A DNA stretch of 64,000 bases from contig NC_089463.1 of NCBI RefSeq assembly GCF_029203305.1, forward strand, positions 186,001 through 250,000. Direction: 5' to 3'. Within the stretch, counting starts at the first letter, position 1. Each line of letters begins with the position of its first letter. The DNA is from Yamadazyma tenuis. Its lineage: Eukaryota; Ascomycota; Pichiomycetes; Serinales; Debaryomycetaceae. The position numbers were made by a program, and so were the translations under genes. The notes under the pieces were generated by a model. It was not told the origin of the DNA. It searched no databases and saw only the letters and a program-made list of their open reading frames with translations. This document shows positions 51,025 to 59,556 of this stretch, in pieces.

Positions 51025-53277
51025 TTAAGCCCAAACCTGGAGCTGTTCAAAGTAATCCACACGCTTGTGGCTCTCGTTGTCTATATTTGCAACCACGGCT
51101 GCCCTTAAATCGTCTACCATTACTGGATGACCACAGGTAATGAAGGCAGCAGAACCTTCACTTTCCTTGATGGTATGTTTGACAATTCCATCCATTGAAG
51201 GTCTTCCCTCTTCAAAGGTGATAAACGACAACTCACGGTGGATCTTATCAATGACCTGTTCCGCCGTTGTGCTGTCAGAAGATCCATAGCTCATTAATGG
51301 CATGGATGTCAAAGAGGTCTCTTCACCGCTGACTTCATGTTCAGCTCCAGGGAACCGAAGATTGAATTCGTCAAGATGGGCATAGCTTTCGGGTTTTGTG
51401 ACGTAGATAATTGTTTCGATATGAGTGTTCTTCAACGATAAAAGCTCTTCGTAAAACCAGTACAAAGATCGATATTCTCTTACCACCCAGATCAAACGGA
51501 CCTTCTGGTTCGACGGATATCTGACCAAATCAACTGCTTCAGCAAAGATACCTGGTATACCGTTTCCTCCAGCCACAAACATAGCACTATTGTACCTGCT
51601 GGCAGGAGTCTGTTCTCCATAGGAGCCTTCAACTGCAACCCGGATACTAACAGATTTGCCAGGGTGGGTTTGGAGATAATGATAAAGAGACTCGGTGACC
51701 CCCTTCTTCACCTTGATGAAAACCACTATTTCGTTGGGGTTGTTGGGTGAGATGGTATATGTGAAAGGATGGGATTGCCAGAAACAAGAAGGTCTCAAAA
51801 AATGAAGAAAAACATGGCCTCCTGGGATTGTTTCCCATTCAGCTGGCTTTGGAATCACCACTTTCAAGGCTTCGTCAGCCAAAAGCATCACATGTGCATG
51901 AGGGAAGCCAAAGCTTATCAACCGGCCAATTCGTATCACTCTATCGAAGATCCATACGGCAAACGTGAAGTGATAGAACCATAAGCAGTAGAGGTACATC
52001 ACGTGTATGTATGCCCCGAGAATGAAGCCAAGGGCCAACACGATGTGGAGCAACAAGAAAACCTCGTAGTATTTTCGTCGGAGAACCAACAAGCTGTGAA
52101 CGCACAAGACCAACCCACTGAGGGTTCCAAGAATCCCCCATCTGATATAATCATATGAGGCTAATTCATAAAAGTCAGACGTATACAAACTGTAGAACAA
52201 CGAGTGGCCAGTGATCAAAATCACAAGCATTCGGGAGATCCACCTGTGCAAGGTGATAAATGAAGAATAGTCCCACCTGGTGGCCACCTGCAAAACGTTA
52301 TTTCTACCACCAAAAAGAATTAACAACGGCATCATGGAGCTCGTGAGAATACTGGTTCGAACCGCATAGTACCGGAGGAACGCCCGGCCCTTGCTGGTAA
52401 AGATAGGATCTCCATCCACGTAGTGCATTTCTTTGGTCACGAGATGTGCGAGTAGAATAAAAAAACCTGTCAAGGATGCAGTTTCCAACCGGGTGGGCAC
52501 CAAAAAGTCAAGAACCTTCAAAAACGGCTTCTCGTTGGTCTTTCTAAGTCCGGCTGTGGCCGGCACAAAGAGGTGTTTTCTGAGCCAGTTTGTGTATGGA
52601 TCCACCATCCGCTTCACCAAGTGCGGAAAGATGAACTTGGACCAGTTAATGATGGAAACACCCAAAAAAAACACCAACCAGTAGAGAATGAGCACACCAC
52701 CGTAGTAGATGGAACGGTCGTAGTTTCCCAACACCTGATCGTACAGCCTCTTGTACAACAACATTTGTGAGTGGTCCAATTTCACCGGGAAATCCACAAA
52801 CTGATCGTCACTTAAGCTACCGTCATGGCTGATGTCTCGGGAGAACTTGGAGTAGTTGGCCAACGCCTCATCGAAGTCCTGTCGAGTGAGAGTCGTGTCA
52901 CATTCGGTGGCACACAAGTCCAACATGGAGTATTTCACCGTGGAGTACGCATAGTCGTAGCAGTAGGCCATGGACGCCCTGGCGTTGGGATTTTGGCACA
53001 CACATGTATACCGCTCGTCTTTGGGGCAGAACTGAGCCAATTTCATCACCTGGGAGCTGCAGCTATAATATGCAATTTTTCCCTCTCCGTACTTGTGGAT
53101 GGGAGCTCCGTCTACGGCTATTGAGGGTGTGAAGGTGATGAACAATGAAATGATAAAGGCCACGATTAACCAGGTTCGTACGGTTCGGAGCCGAGGGTTT
53201 CGAAGCTTTATGGGAATGCAAAATGGTGTGAGGCATACCAAAAGGCCTATGGTTACATTGATACACCAATCGTACAT
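51025..53277 (-). CDS. ferric/cupric reductase, Fre family (copy A)
   Basis: A plasma-membrane flavocytochrome that reduces extracellular Fe3+ or Cu2+ with NADPH. The 750-residue protein has two N-terminal hydrophobic segments, a Cys-rich luminal/extracellular region (residues about 70-150), and a ferric-reductase heme domain with paired His (LHRWISRMLVILITGH). The FAD site is QSHPFTYTISP, and the NADPH site is VAGGNGIPG with a late CGHP. It is a clear paralogue of the reductase at 55375. Which numbered FRE it equals cannot be told. TATA-like TATTTATA at 53364-53371 and a TGATAA GATA-type site at 53385-53390 precede it. Confidence 0.92.
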   Translation of the reverse strand: MYDWCINVTIGLLVCLTPFCIPIKLRNPRLRTVRTWLIVAFIISLFITFTPSIAVDGAPIHKYGEGKIAYYSCSSQVMKLAQFCPKDERYTCVCQNPNARASMAYCYDYAYSTVKYSMLDLCATECDTTLTRQDFDEALANYSKFSRDISHDGSLSDDQFVDFPVKLDHSQMLLYKRLYDQVLGNYDRSIYYGGVLILYWLVFFLGVSIINWSKFIFPHLVKRMVDPYTNWLRKHLFVPATAGLRKTNEKPFLKVLDFLVPTRLETASLTGFFILLAHLVTKEMHYVDGDPIFTSKGRAFLRYYAVRTSILTSSMMPLLILFGGRNNVLQVATRWDYSSFITLHRWISRMLVILITGHSLFYSLYTSDFYELASYDYIRWGILGTLSGLVLCVHSLLVLRRKYYEVFLLLHIVLALGFILGAYIHVMYLYCLWFYHFTFAVWIFDRVIRIGRLISFGFPHAHVMLLADEALKVVIPKPAEWETIPGGHVFLHFLRPSCFWQSHPFTYTISPNNPNEIVVFIKVKKGVTESLYHYLQTHPGKSVSIRVAVEGSYGEQTPASRYNSAMFVAGGNGIPGIFAEAVDLVRYPSNQKVRLIWVVREYRSLYWFYEELLSLKNTHIETIIYVTKPESYAHLDEFNLRFPGAEHEVSGEETSLTSMPLMSYGSSDSTTAEQVIDKIHRELSFITFEEGRPSMDGIVKHTIKESEGSAAFITCGHPVMVDDLRAAVVANIDNESHKRVDYFEQLQVWA

Positions 53278-54878
53278 TTTAAGTTACAACAACAGATTGG
53301 TGGAATGGATGATACTTGCCAAGAAAAGGATATAGGTGCCGAAATAGAAGGAACTGTGGAAGGTATTTATATGGAGATGTGAGGTGATAAGGATTTGGCA
53401 CAGATGGCGGTGCCAAATGGGGGGTACACTTTCAAATGATGGTGTAGAACAAAATTTATTGGTCGTCAGCTTCAATTTTTTTTTGACGCAGGAAAAATTC
53501 TCATTTCCGAGGGTGGTACAATCGTAAACCGCGCCGTTTGCAGACGTCGGCCAATGGTATTTCACTTACCTTGGTGGATGTGGGTGTGTTATCTATGGCA
53601 TATAAGAGGAGTACTTCGCCTTATCGGAGTTGTGTCATTCGAATTGCTAGCTCCATATCCCGGAAGCCACAGTTTTTGGTTCAATATCGGAGTTATAGCC
53701 AATGACGTTGCTCGCTGATGGATTCGATAATTTCTTGCCACTGATTTTCTAGATAACCAGTGCGCATCGGGTTTAACTTTTGGTACAAACTCAAACTGCC
53801 AAGATGGCAGTAATGTTAAACTTTGCCATAGAAGAGAATAAGGTTTGGGTTCGGCAGCTCTAGACTTGAGGGGTGGTGGAGAGTAGCCCGAGTTCGGGTC
53901 GGGTATTTATAGCAATGTGGAACTTTCCTCGTTCCGGTCCGAGACCCGTGCCGATGTATGTGCCTGTGCTGTGCCTGGGTCATTGCAGATCCTTCATGGC
54001 CACCCATATGCCTGTCCAACGGCTTTTTCACACCTCTGTGGCTTTTTCTATGGTCTGTCGTCGCAATTTGCCTTGTTGTACATAGTAATGATAGAGTAAA
54101 TGAGGTGATTCATCTTAGTATTGAAAAGGTAGGGTATCGGTCGAGTAAACCTTTCTATAGGGTGGTGACCCATCGAAATTTAATTGCCAATAGTTATTAT
54201 GCCTGAAAACGGCCATTCTGTTATGGTGGGTAAAATGATTGAATATAACTCTTGTGCTTCTGATGAAGTTTCGTAAGACTAGCATAATCTTCGGTACCCC
54301 TTGGTTATTTATGAGGAGAGGACTATTCTACTATTACTAAAGTGGCCAATCTTCTTATAAGAAGCTGGTCACTGACCTAAAGATAATCAGACAACTCCAA
54401 ACATTACATTTAAGAACCAGCTCCGGTCGTATAACACCCACCCGAATTTGATTGTCTTATTGTAAGAGGTTTGGGCTTCTCCCAACAGGCGCGGGCACCA
54501 ACTCCGCCCTTTGTACCTGAATGGTCAATCACAAAATGACTAATAACTTGTATAGTTCTCTTTTTTGGTTTGCTGCGAATCTCTTAAGCTTCGAAAAAGT
54601 TTGAGACATGTTGGAAACAGTGCAACCTAAAATGGTATTCTTCAAAATGAAATAAAGTACATTACTTGGAAGGTGCCTTATTGCAGCCATTGTATCTTTT
54701 TGGTATGCCTAAACCAATCTGATTGGAAACAAACTAAAAGTAGGATGTAATAGGTCTCGTGACCTGCTACACTTAGTAATGAGTGCTCGCTTAATAATTT
54801 TGCCAGGCCCAGACCGCCGCGCGCAACATTATAAAAGCCCTCCAAGTCCCAAATTTTGCAACTATCTACAATAACAAC
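53278..54878. promoter_or_regulatory. long divergent promoter region between reductase A and SRX1
   Basis: About 1.6 kb with no credible gene. It holds the TATA-like and GATA-type elements of reductase A (53364-53390) and a second TATA-like TATTTATAG near 53904-53912 facing left. A TATAAAAG box at 54830-54837 lies 42 bp before SRX1. The length is unusual for this compact window and suggests complex regulation. Confidence 0.5.
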
Positions 54879-55277
54879 ATGTCTATCCAAACAGCCAATA
54901 TCAAAGTCAGCGAGGTGCCCTTGAGCCAGATCAGGCGGCCCATTCCTCCTGTGTTGGATTATCAGAAGATCGATGCGATGGTATCGACCTTGAACGGAGT
55001 GCCCATGGCTTCTGCCACTTGCCCCATCGAGGAGATTCTGTCAGGTGAACTACCTCCAATAGATGTATTTCGAGTGAGAGAGGAAGGAAAAGACTACTAC
55101 TTTGCATTTGGTGGGTGCCATCGGTTCCAGGCATACGACCGAATCAACACCGATGGAACTAAGGAAGTAATGGTAAAGTGTAAGTTATTACCTGCCACCA
55201 GGAAGACATTGAAGTTGTACTTGGGAGGGTCAGTGGACGAGATGTTTGCTGATTTGGACAAGGAAAGGGAGACCTGA
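54879..55277 (+). CDS. SRX1: sulfiredoxin
   Basis: An ATP-dependent enzyme that reduces hyperoxidised (sulfinic) cysteine in typical 2-Cys peroxiredoxins. The 132-residue protein has the catalytic Cys80 in FGGCHRFQAYDR, the QIRRPIPPVLDYQKI opening and the C-terminal YLGGSVDEMF. Length and motifs are standard. It sits between two ferric reductase genes on the opposite strand. Confidence 0.95.
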   Translation: MSIQTANIKVSEVPLSQIRRPIPPVLDYQKIDAMVSTLNGVPMASATCPIEEILSGELPPIDVFRVREEGKDYYFAFGGCHRFQAYDRINTDGTKEVMVKCKLLPATRKTLKLYLGGSVDEMFADLDKERET

Positions 55278-55374
55278 GAAGGAAGAGATATTGAAAGATT
55301 GAAAAATTGCACATAGTATTTTTAAATTGACAATACAATAAATAGCATCATACAAACGATACATAATCTAAACA

Positions 55375-57447
55375 CTATGACCACACTTGTAACTGCTCGT
55401 AAAACTCAATCCGCTTCTCCTCCGAGAGGTTGTGACTCACGACATACCGCAAGTGGTCCACCATTTCTGGGTGTCCACAAGTCACAAACGCAATGGAACC
55501 GTTACTCTCTTCAATCTCATGCTTGACAAAGTCTTCCACATCAGGTCTCCCGTGCCTGAACTCCACGTGACACAAATCTTCAGCAACTTTAAAGCTCGAG
55601 CCATCAGAGTCATCTGTTTTTTTCTTTTCCTTGTCCGATTCTGCGGTTTGGTTTGTGGGTCTTGTCAAATAAACAATAGTCTCGATGTTCTTACCTTTCA
55701 AAAACTGTAATTCCTCATAAAACCAGTCCAATGACTTGTAATCCCGAACAATCCACACGAGCTTGACCTTCTGTTTGGAGTCTCTACGTGCCAAGTCGTA
55801 GGCCTCACTGTAAATACCGGGGATTCCATTACCCCCCGCCACAAACACCGCGGTGTCGCAGTATCTTGCAGGCGTTGATTCTCCATATGGACCTTCAATT
55901 CCTACCCTCATTTTAACTGTCTGGCCCGGCTGAGACGCTATGTACTTGTAAAGACCATGTGTTACTCCTCCTTTGACTTTACAATAGAGGACTATTTTGT
56001 TGTTGGTTTCGACAGCCTCAGTAAATGTGAATGGATGAGATTGCCAGAAGCACGAAGGTCTGATGAAGTGAATAAATGCATGGCCTCCGGGAACAGACTG
56101 CCAGTATGATGGTTTGGGGGTGGTTACCTTGAGAGTATCCCCAGCCACTAATTCGATGGTGGAAATGGGGAACCCAAAAAGTACTAACCGGATGACTCTC
56201 ACCACCCGGTCAATACACCAGATAGCTGTCGTAGCATAGTACCAGTTGACGTAACCTAAGGTATCGACATGGAGCCAGGAACCTGCTACGAATAAAACCG
56301 CCAACACTATGTGCCAAAAGAGGAAAATCTCGTAACTCATTCTTCTCAACACCAAAAGACCCTGCCCCAAAATGAGACCCGATGCAATAGTAGCAATGGT
56401 TCCCCAGATCATGTAGTTGTCGGCCATATATTCCGCGTATTGATCTGCGAAGCTGATGGTATATCCCACCGTATGGACCAACACAAGTATAAATACCACT
56501 CTACCCACCCACCGATGGTAGCCCATAAAGGTTGCAAAATTCCATCCGGTAGCCCACTGCAAAAAATTGTTTCTTCCAGCAAACAAAATCAACAATGGTG
56601 ACGAATACGATGCCAAAATCCCAGTCCTCACTGCTACATATTTCGCCAACGATTTGGTACCATCGGAATAGTACTTGTCATCGGCATAATACTTGATTTG
56701 GGAACCAGAGCATACTATCACCACCACCAAATACCCCACCGACACTGCTGTTTCCACTCTCGTGGGGATAAGCGCTATTGGTATGCCCCTAATCTTCATG
56801 GGTTCTGTCCGGTTCTTGCAAACTGCAGACATGGTGAAATTTTTCCGGAACCAATTGGTGTATCTTCCATATCTTTTCTTCACGAACCCCGGGGCCAAAA
56901 ATTTGGTCCAGTGTGCAATAGATGCAATGAGCAAAGCCAATACCCAGTATCCAAGTGGCCCAAACCCATAATACAAGGAATTGTTGTAGGTGCCATATAC
57001 ATACACATAAGAGAGCTTGTATTGCATAACAATCTCTTCGTCGACCAAAATTGGCACATCAACGGGAACAGACACGTTGAAATCAGGAATGTCGTCGGCA
57101 GAAACGGCACTTGTTTGGTAATATTCATAAGCATCCTCGAGCTGCTCAACAGTTACATTGTATTGGGCACACAGCTGAACTATACTTTCCAATATTGTAG
57201 GTTTCAATTTACCTTCTACGCTAAGGCATCCCATGTAACTGGCCATCAGGTTGTTATTAACACAGTAACAATCCTCCATTTGAGGGTCATCACAGAAAGT
57301 GGCCAACTTCAGAAGATAGTCACCACATGACTGGCTTTCTATATCTGCTTCAGAAGTATACCTGTATTGCGATGGAGTATGGGCATGGCAAACACTGAAA
57401 AGTCCTAAAAAGAGCAACAGCAACCGCATCTTAAATGCAAACTTCAT
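55375..57447 (-). CDS. ferric/cupric reductase, Fre family (copy B)
   Basis: The 690-residue protein begins with a signal peptide (MRLLLLFLGLFSVCHA after a second Met). It has an N-terminal Cys-rich extracellular domain (CGDYLLKLATFCDDP, CYCVNN), then the multi-helix heme domain (YHRWVGRVVFILVLVHTVG). The FAD motif is QSHPFTFTEA, the NADPH site VAGGNGIPGIYSEA, and it ends CGHPEMVD to YEQLQVWS. It would reduce Fe3+ or Cu2+ at the surface for uptake by Ftr1 or copper permeases. It is paralogous to copy A through the whole length. TATATATA at 57491-57498 is the likely TATA. Confidence 0.93.
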   Translation of the reverse strand: MKFAFKMRLLLLFLGLFSVCHAHTPSQYRYTSEADIESQSCGDYLLKLATFCDDPQMEDCYCVNNNLMASYMGCLSVEGKLKPTILESIVQLCAQYNVTVEQLEDAYEYYQTSAVSADDIPDFNVSVPVDVPILVDEEIVMQYKLSYVYVYGTYNNSLYYGFGPLGYWVLALLIASIAHWTKFLAPGFVKKRYGRYTNWFRKNFTMSAVCKNRTEPMKIRGIPIALIPTRVETAVSVGYLVVVIVCSGSQIKYYADDKYYSDGTKSLAKYVAVRTGILASYSSPLLILFAGRNNFLQWATGWNFATFMGYHRWVGRVVFILVLVHTVGYTISFADQYAEYMADNYMIWGTIATIASGLILGQGLLVLRRMSYEIFLFWHIVLAVLFVAGSWLHVDTLGYVNWYYATTAIWCIDRVVRVIRLVLFGFPISTIELVAGDTLKVTTPKPSYWQSVPGGHAFIHFIRPSCFWQSHPFTFTEAVETNNKIVLYCKVKGGVTHGLYKYIASQPGQTVKMRVGIEGPYGESTPARYCDTAVFVAGGNGIPGIYSEAYDLARRDSKQKVKLVWIVRDYKSLDWFYEELQFLKGKNIETIVYLTRPTNQTAESDKEKKKTDDSDGSSFKVAEDLCHVEFRHGRPDVEDFVKHEIEESNGSIAFVTCGHPEMVDHLRYVVSHNLSEEKRIEFYEQLQVWS

Positions 57448-57576
57448 GCTTAGAATGAATATTGGGAATGTGATCAGCTGGGTTGATCATTATATATAGA
57501 AAACCATGGGGTTTCAACTGGGCTAGAACAGTCTCGTAATGGTTCAAAAGCGCTTCAATTACTGGCTATTGTTGGT

Positions 57577-57631
57577 AAAACCTAACTTGGAAACCTAACT
57601 TGGAAAACCTAACTTGCAAAGCCTAACATGG
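57577..57631. repeat. four 13-14 bp direct repeats containing CCTAAC
   Basis: Units at 57577-57590 (AAAACCTAACTTGG), 57591-57603, 57604-57617 and 57618-57631 (AAAGCCTAACATGG) follow one another without spacers. Each has a CCTAAC core at helical-turn-like spacing. They lie 130-184 bp upstream of the reductase B start. Confidence 0.85.
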
Positions 57632-57709
57632 TTAAGCCTGCAGTTTTACGCTCTCATTGAGGCGGATCCCAAGTTTATTCTTGGGTTTTTTCTGGGCATA
57701 CGTTCCTGC

Positions 57710-57748
57710 TTTGAGATTTTGACCGGAGCCTCCTGTCAAAATCTCAAA
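57710..57748. repeat. 39-bp near-perfect palindrome
   Basis: The outer arms TTTGAGATTTTGAC (57710-57723) and GTCAAAATCTCAAA (57735-57748) are exact inverted repeats. Inside, GGAG (57725-57728) pairs with CTCC (57730-57733) around a single central C at 57729. Only the pair 57724/57734 (C/T) fails, so 18 of 19 pairs match. It lies 263 bp upstream of reductase B and about 300 bp past the FTR1 stop. It could be a dimeric regulator site, a cruciform or an RNA hairpin. Confidence 0.95.
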
Positions 57749-57900
57749 AGCCAAGCAAACCTCGAATCAGACACATTTGTGCATGTGGCATAGCAACTAG
57801 TCAATATATATTACTTAGGGCCTCGAGTATAAATCTCGGACCCCGTCACATGCTGGGTGATATGAGCTTTCCAACCACGGCGCCTGCAAGTAATTTGATC

Positions 57901-57906
57901 AGATAA
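57901..57906 (+). promoter_or_regulatory. GATA-type element upstream of reductase B
   Basis: AGATAA matches the WGATAR site bound by iron-responsive GATA repressors (Sfu1/Fep1 type) in related fungi. Similar sites are TGATAA at 53385-53390 (reductase A) and AGATAA on the minus strand at 59417-59422 (FTR1). Such hexamers are common, so support is weak. Confidence 0.3.
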
Positions 57907-58046
57907 GTTTTTTATTGTCGGTCCGAGATGTTTATATGCAAGATCACATGTCAGTTTGGTTAAGGTCGACGATCTTTCCGAAAGGAGCTAATCATAGGCA
58001 TCTACACAAATAATAAAAAAACCATGTCATTTTCAAACCCCTTTAA

Positions 58047-59330
58047 CTACGCCATTAAGCCGGAGGTGGAGTCGAGACTGTCCCTGGCAACACTATTGTA
58101 TATCATCTGATTGGCCAAAAGCTTCTTTTTAATTCTCCTTTTCTGTAATTTTACGGGGATTACCGGCAAGTAACCGTGCCGTTCTTCAAACACTAACGAC
58201 GTGAACACACAGCTGATGGCCACCCAGTAACCCAAGTAGCTGAAAATACTTCCGTACGTAGCACTGTTGGTCCAGCCCAACACGGCCGTGGCTATCATCC
58301 AAAAGGCCCCATCGTCCTGAAGTTCCCCGTTACAGCAGTTCACATGCCATACGCTCTTGGTGATGTCGTAGGACCCAGGACCATGGCCCGTCTCACTCAC
58401 GTCAAACCCATCACAACGGTCGATGAATTTCTGCAATTCAAAATTCCACACGCCCTTGCTGAAAAGTCCTGCCGCAATTAGATAGAGAAGGCCAGTGGAA
58501 CACATCAAGAACCACTGTAAAGACAATGAGTTCCCGGTACGATACAACAAGATCCCAATGATGCTACCTATAATTATGGCTGTGAATGTGGAAATCACAA
58601 TGGACGCCACAGAGGTGTTTTCGTTGATTCCAATGCCCCCAATAAACACAATGGCTTCCATTCCTTCTCTCAACGTGGTTATGAACGGGAGAATGAACAT
58701 GGAATATTTTTCGCTAAACGTATCGACAGACTCGCCAAAAGACCCTTTCTGGCCTGCTACCACCCTATTGAGGTAATTCGACTTCTTGATGATGGTGGTC
58801 AACTTGGCCTTCCATTTCTCCTGCATCTTATTGACTCGCAAGATCTTGATTCCCATCACCGAAATGATGATGCTGGCAACAATCGAAAAGGTGCCTTCCC
58901 AGTAGTGTTCGGTCACAGCCCAGAGGTCATTTCCAATGACGTAGAATATGCTCAAAATGACAGATCCCAATATTAGGCAGCATACCAAACCCAAAAATCC
59001 TCCTATCCAAACCTGTAGTCTCAAGTATTTGTAGATGGAGAGTGATTCATCGGGAACGGCTTCTGGTGGGTCAACTGACAGCCCTTCAACCACCACCGAC
59101 AGCTCTTCCATCACCACCGACAGCCCTTCCACCGTCAGCGCAGTACCACCATCATCCGAAAAATCGGTGTCGATCTCTTCCAGACCCAACCTGGAATACG
59201 CATTGTGGGGAGTGATGAAACTCTGGTGTAGAAATGCCAACAATACTGACACAATGATGGCCAGTTCGAGAGTTTCTCTCAACACGATGAGAAACACTTG
59301 AAACGAGAAGTAATCCTCCAAGGTGGCCAT
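58047..59330 (-). CDS. FTR1: high-affinity iron permease Ftr1
   Basis: The plasma-membrane permease that takes up iron handed over by a multicopper ferroxidase. The 427-residue protein has about seven membrane helices and both family motifs: RETLE at residues 18-22 and REGME at 221-225. The conserved WHVNCC and NSATYGSI segments are present. The first cytoplasmic/extracellular loop carries an extra stretch of about 50 residues with three 21-bp repeats (59074-59136), each containing a CTG codon. No ferroxidase gene is in the window. A TATA-like TTATATAA lies at 59371-59378. Confidence 0.95.
   Translation of the reverse strand: MATLEDYFSFQVFLIVLRETLELAIIVSVLLAFLHQSFITPHNAYSRLGLEEIDTDFSDDGGTALTVEGLSVVMEELSVVVEGLSVDPPEAVPDESLSIYKYLRLQVWIGGFLGLVCCLILGSVILSIFYVIGNDLWAVTEHYWEGTFSIVASIIISVMGIKILRVNKMQEKWKAKLTTIIKKSNYLNRVVAGQKGSFGESVDTFSEKYSMFILPFITTLREGMEAIVFIGGIGINENTSVASIVISTFTAIIIGSIIGILLYRTGNSLSLQWFLMCSTGLLYLIAAGLFSKGVWNFELQKFIDRCDGFDVSETGHGPGSYDITKSVWHVNCCNGELQDDGAFWMIATAVLGWTNSATYGSIFSYLGYWVAISCVFTSLVFEERHGYLPVIPVKLQKRRIKKKLLANQMIYNSVARDSLDSTSGLMA
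59074..59136 (-). repeat. three 21-bp tandem repeats inside FTR1
   Basis: Units 59074-59094, 59095-59115 and 59116-59136 encode V-x-E-x-[CTG]-S-V heptads. Each has CTG followed by a TCG/TCA Ser codon. In a CUG-Ser yeast each unit would contain a Ser-Ser pair rather than Leu-Ser. Confidence 0.85.
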
Positions 59331-59556
59331 AATCTTAAGTTGTGTGTGAATTTACTGGAGGATGTCAGGTTTATATAATGCTTTGCCTCACTTTATGCGG
59401 ATGCGACCGCAGGATTTTATCTTTTCCATCACACAGTCGCACCCTCGGAACTCGACCATTTCCAAGCCCGCACTCGGCCATCGTATATGGCTCCATTTTG
59501 GGAACAGTTTCTATGGGGACAGTGTCTATTCTAAAAGTATGCGTTTATGTGTTTGA

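Larger units (their letters stand above)
57448..58046. promoter_or_regulatory. structured spacer between FTR1 and reductase B
   Basis: About 600 bp without a gene: promoter of reductase B and 3' flank of FTR1. It holds a TATA (57491-57498), four CCTAAC-type direct repeats (57577-57631), an inverted repeat CCCAAG/CTTGGG (57668-57685) and a 39-bp palindrome (57710-57748). A GATA-type AGATAA lies at 57901-57906. Confidence 0.6.

Noticed and set aside
53816..53913. Left-facing TATA-like box followed by an ATG opening 12 hydrophobic codons then a stop
   Set aside because: The frame closes at once and no splice signals rescue it, so I do not call a gene or pseudogene.
56698..57330. 210-codon plus-strand frame
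   Set aside because: Antisense to reductase B and starts inside its membrane domain.
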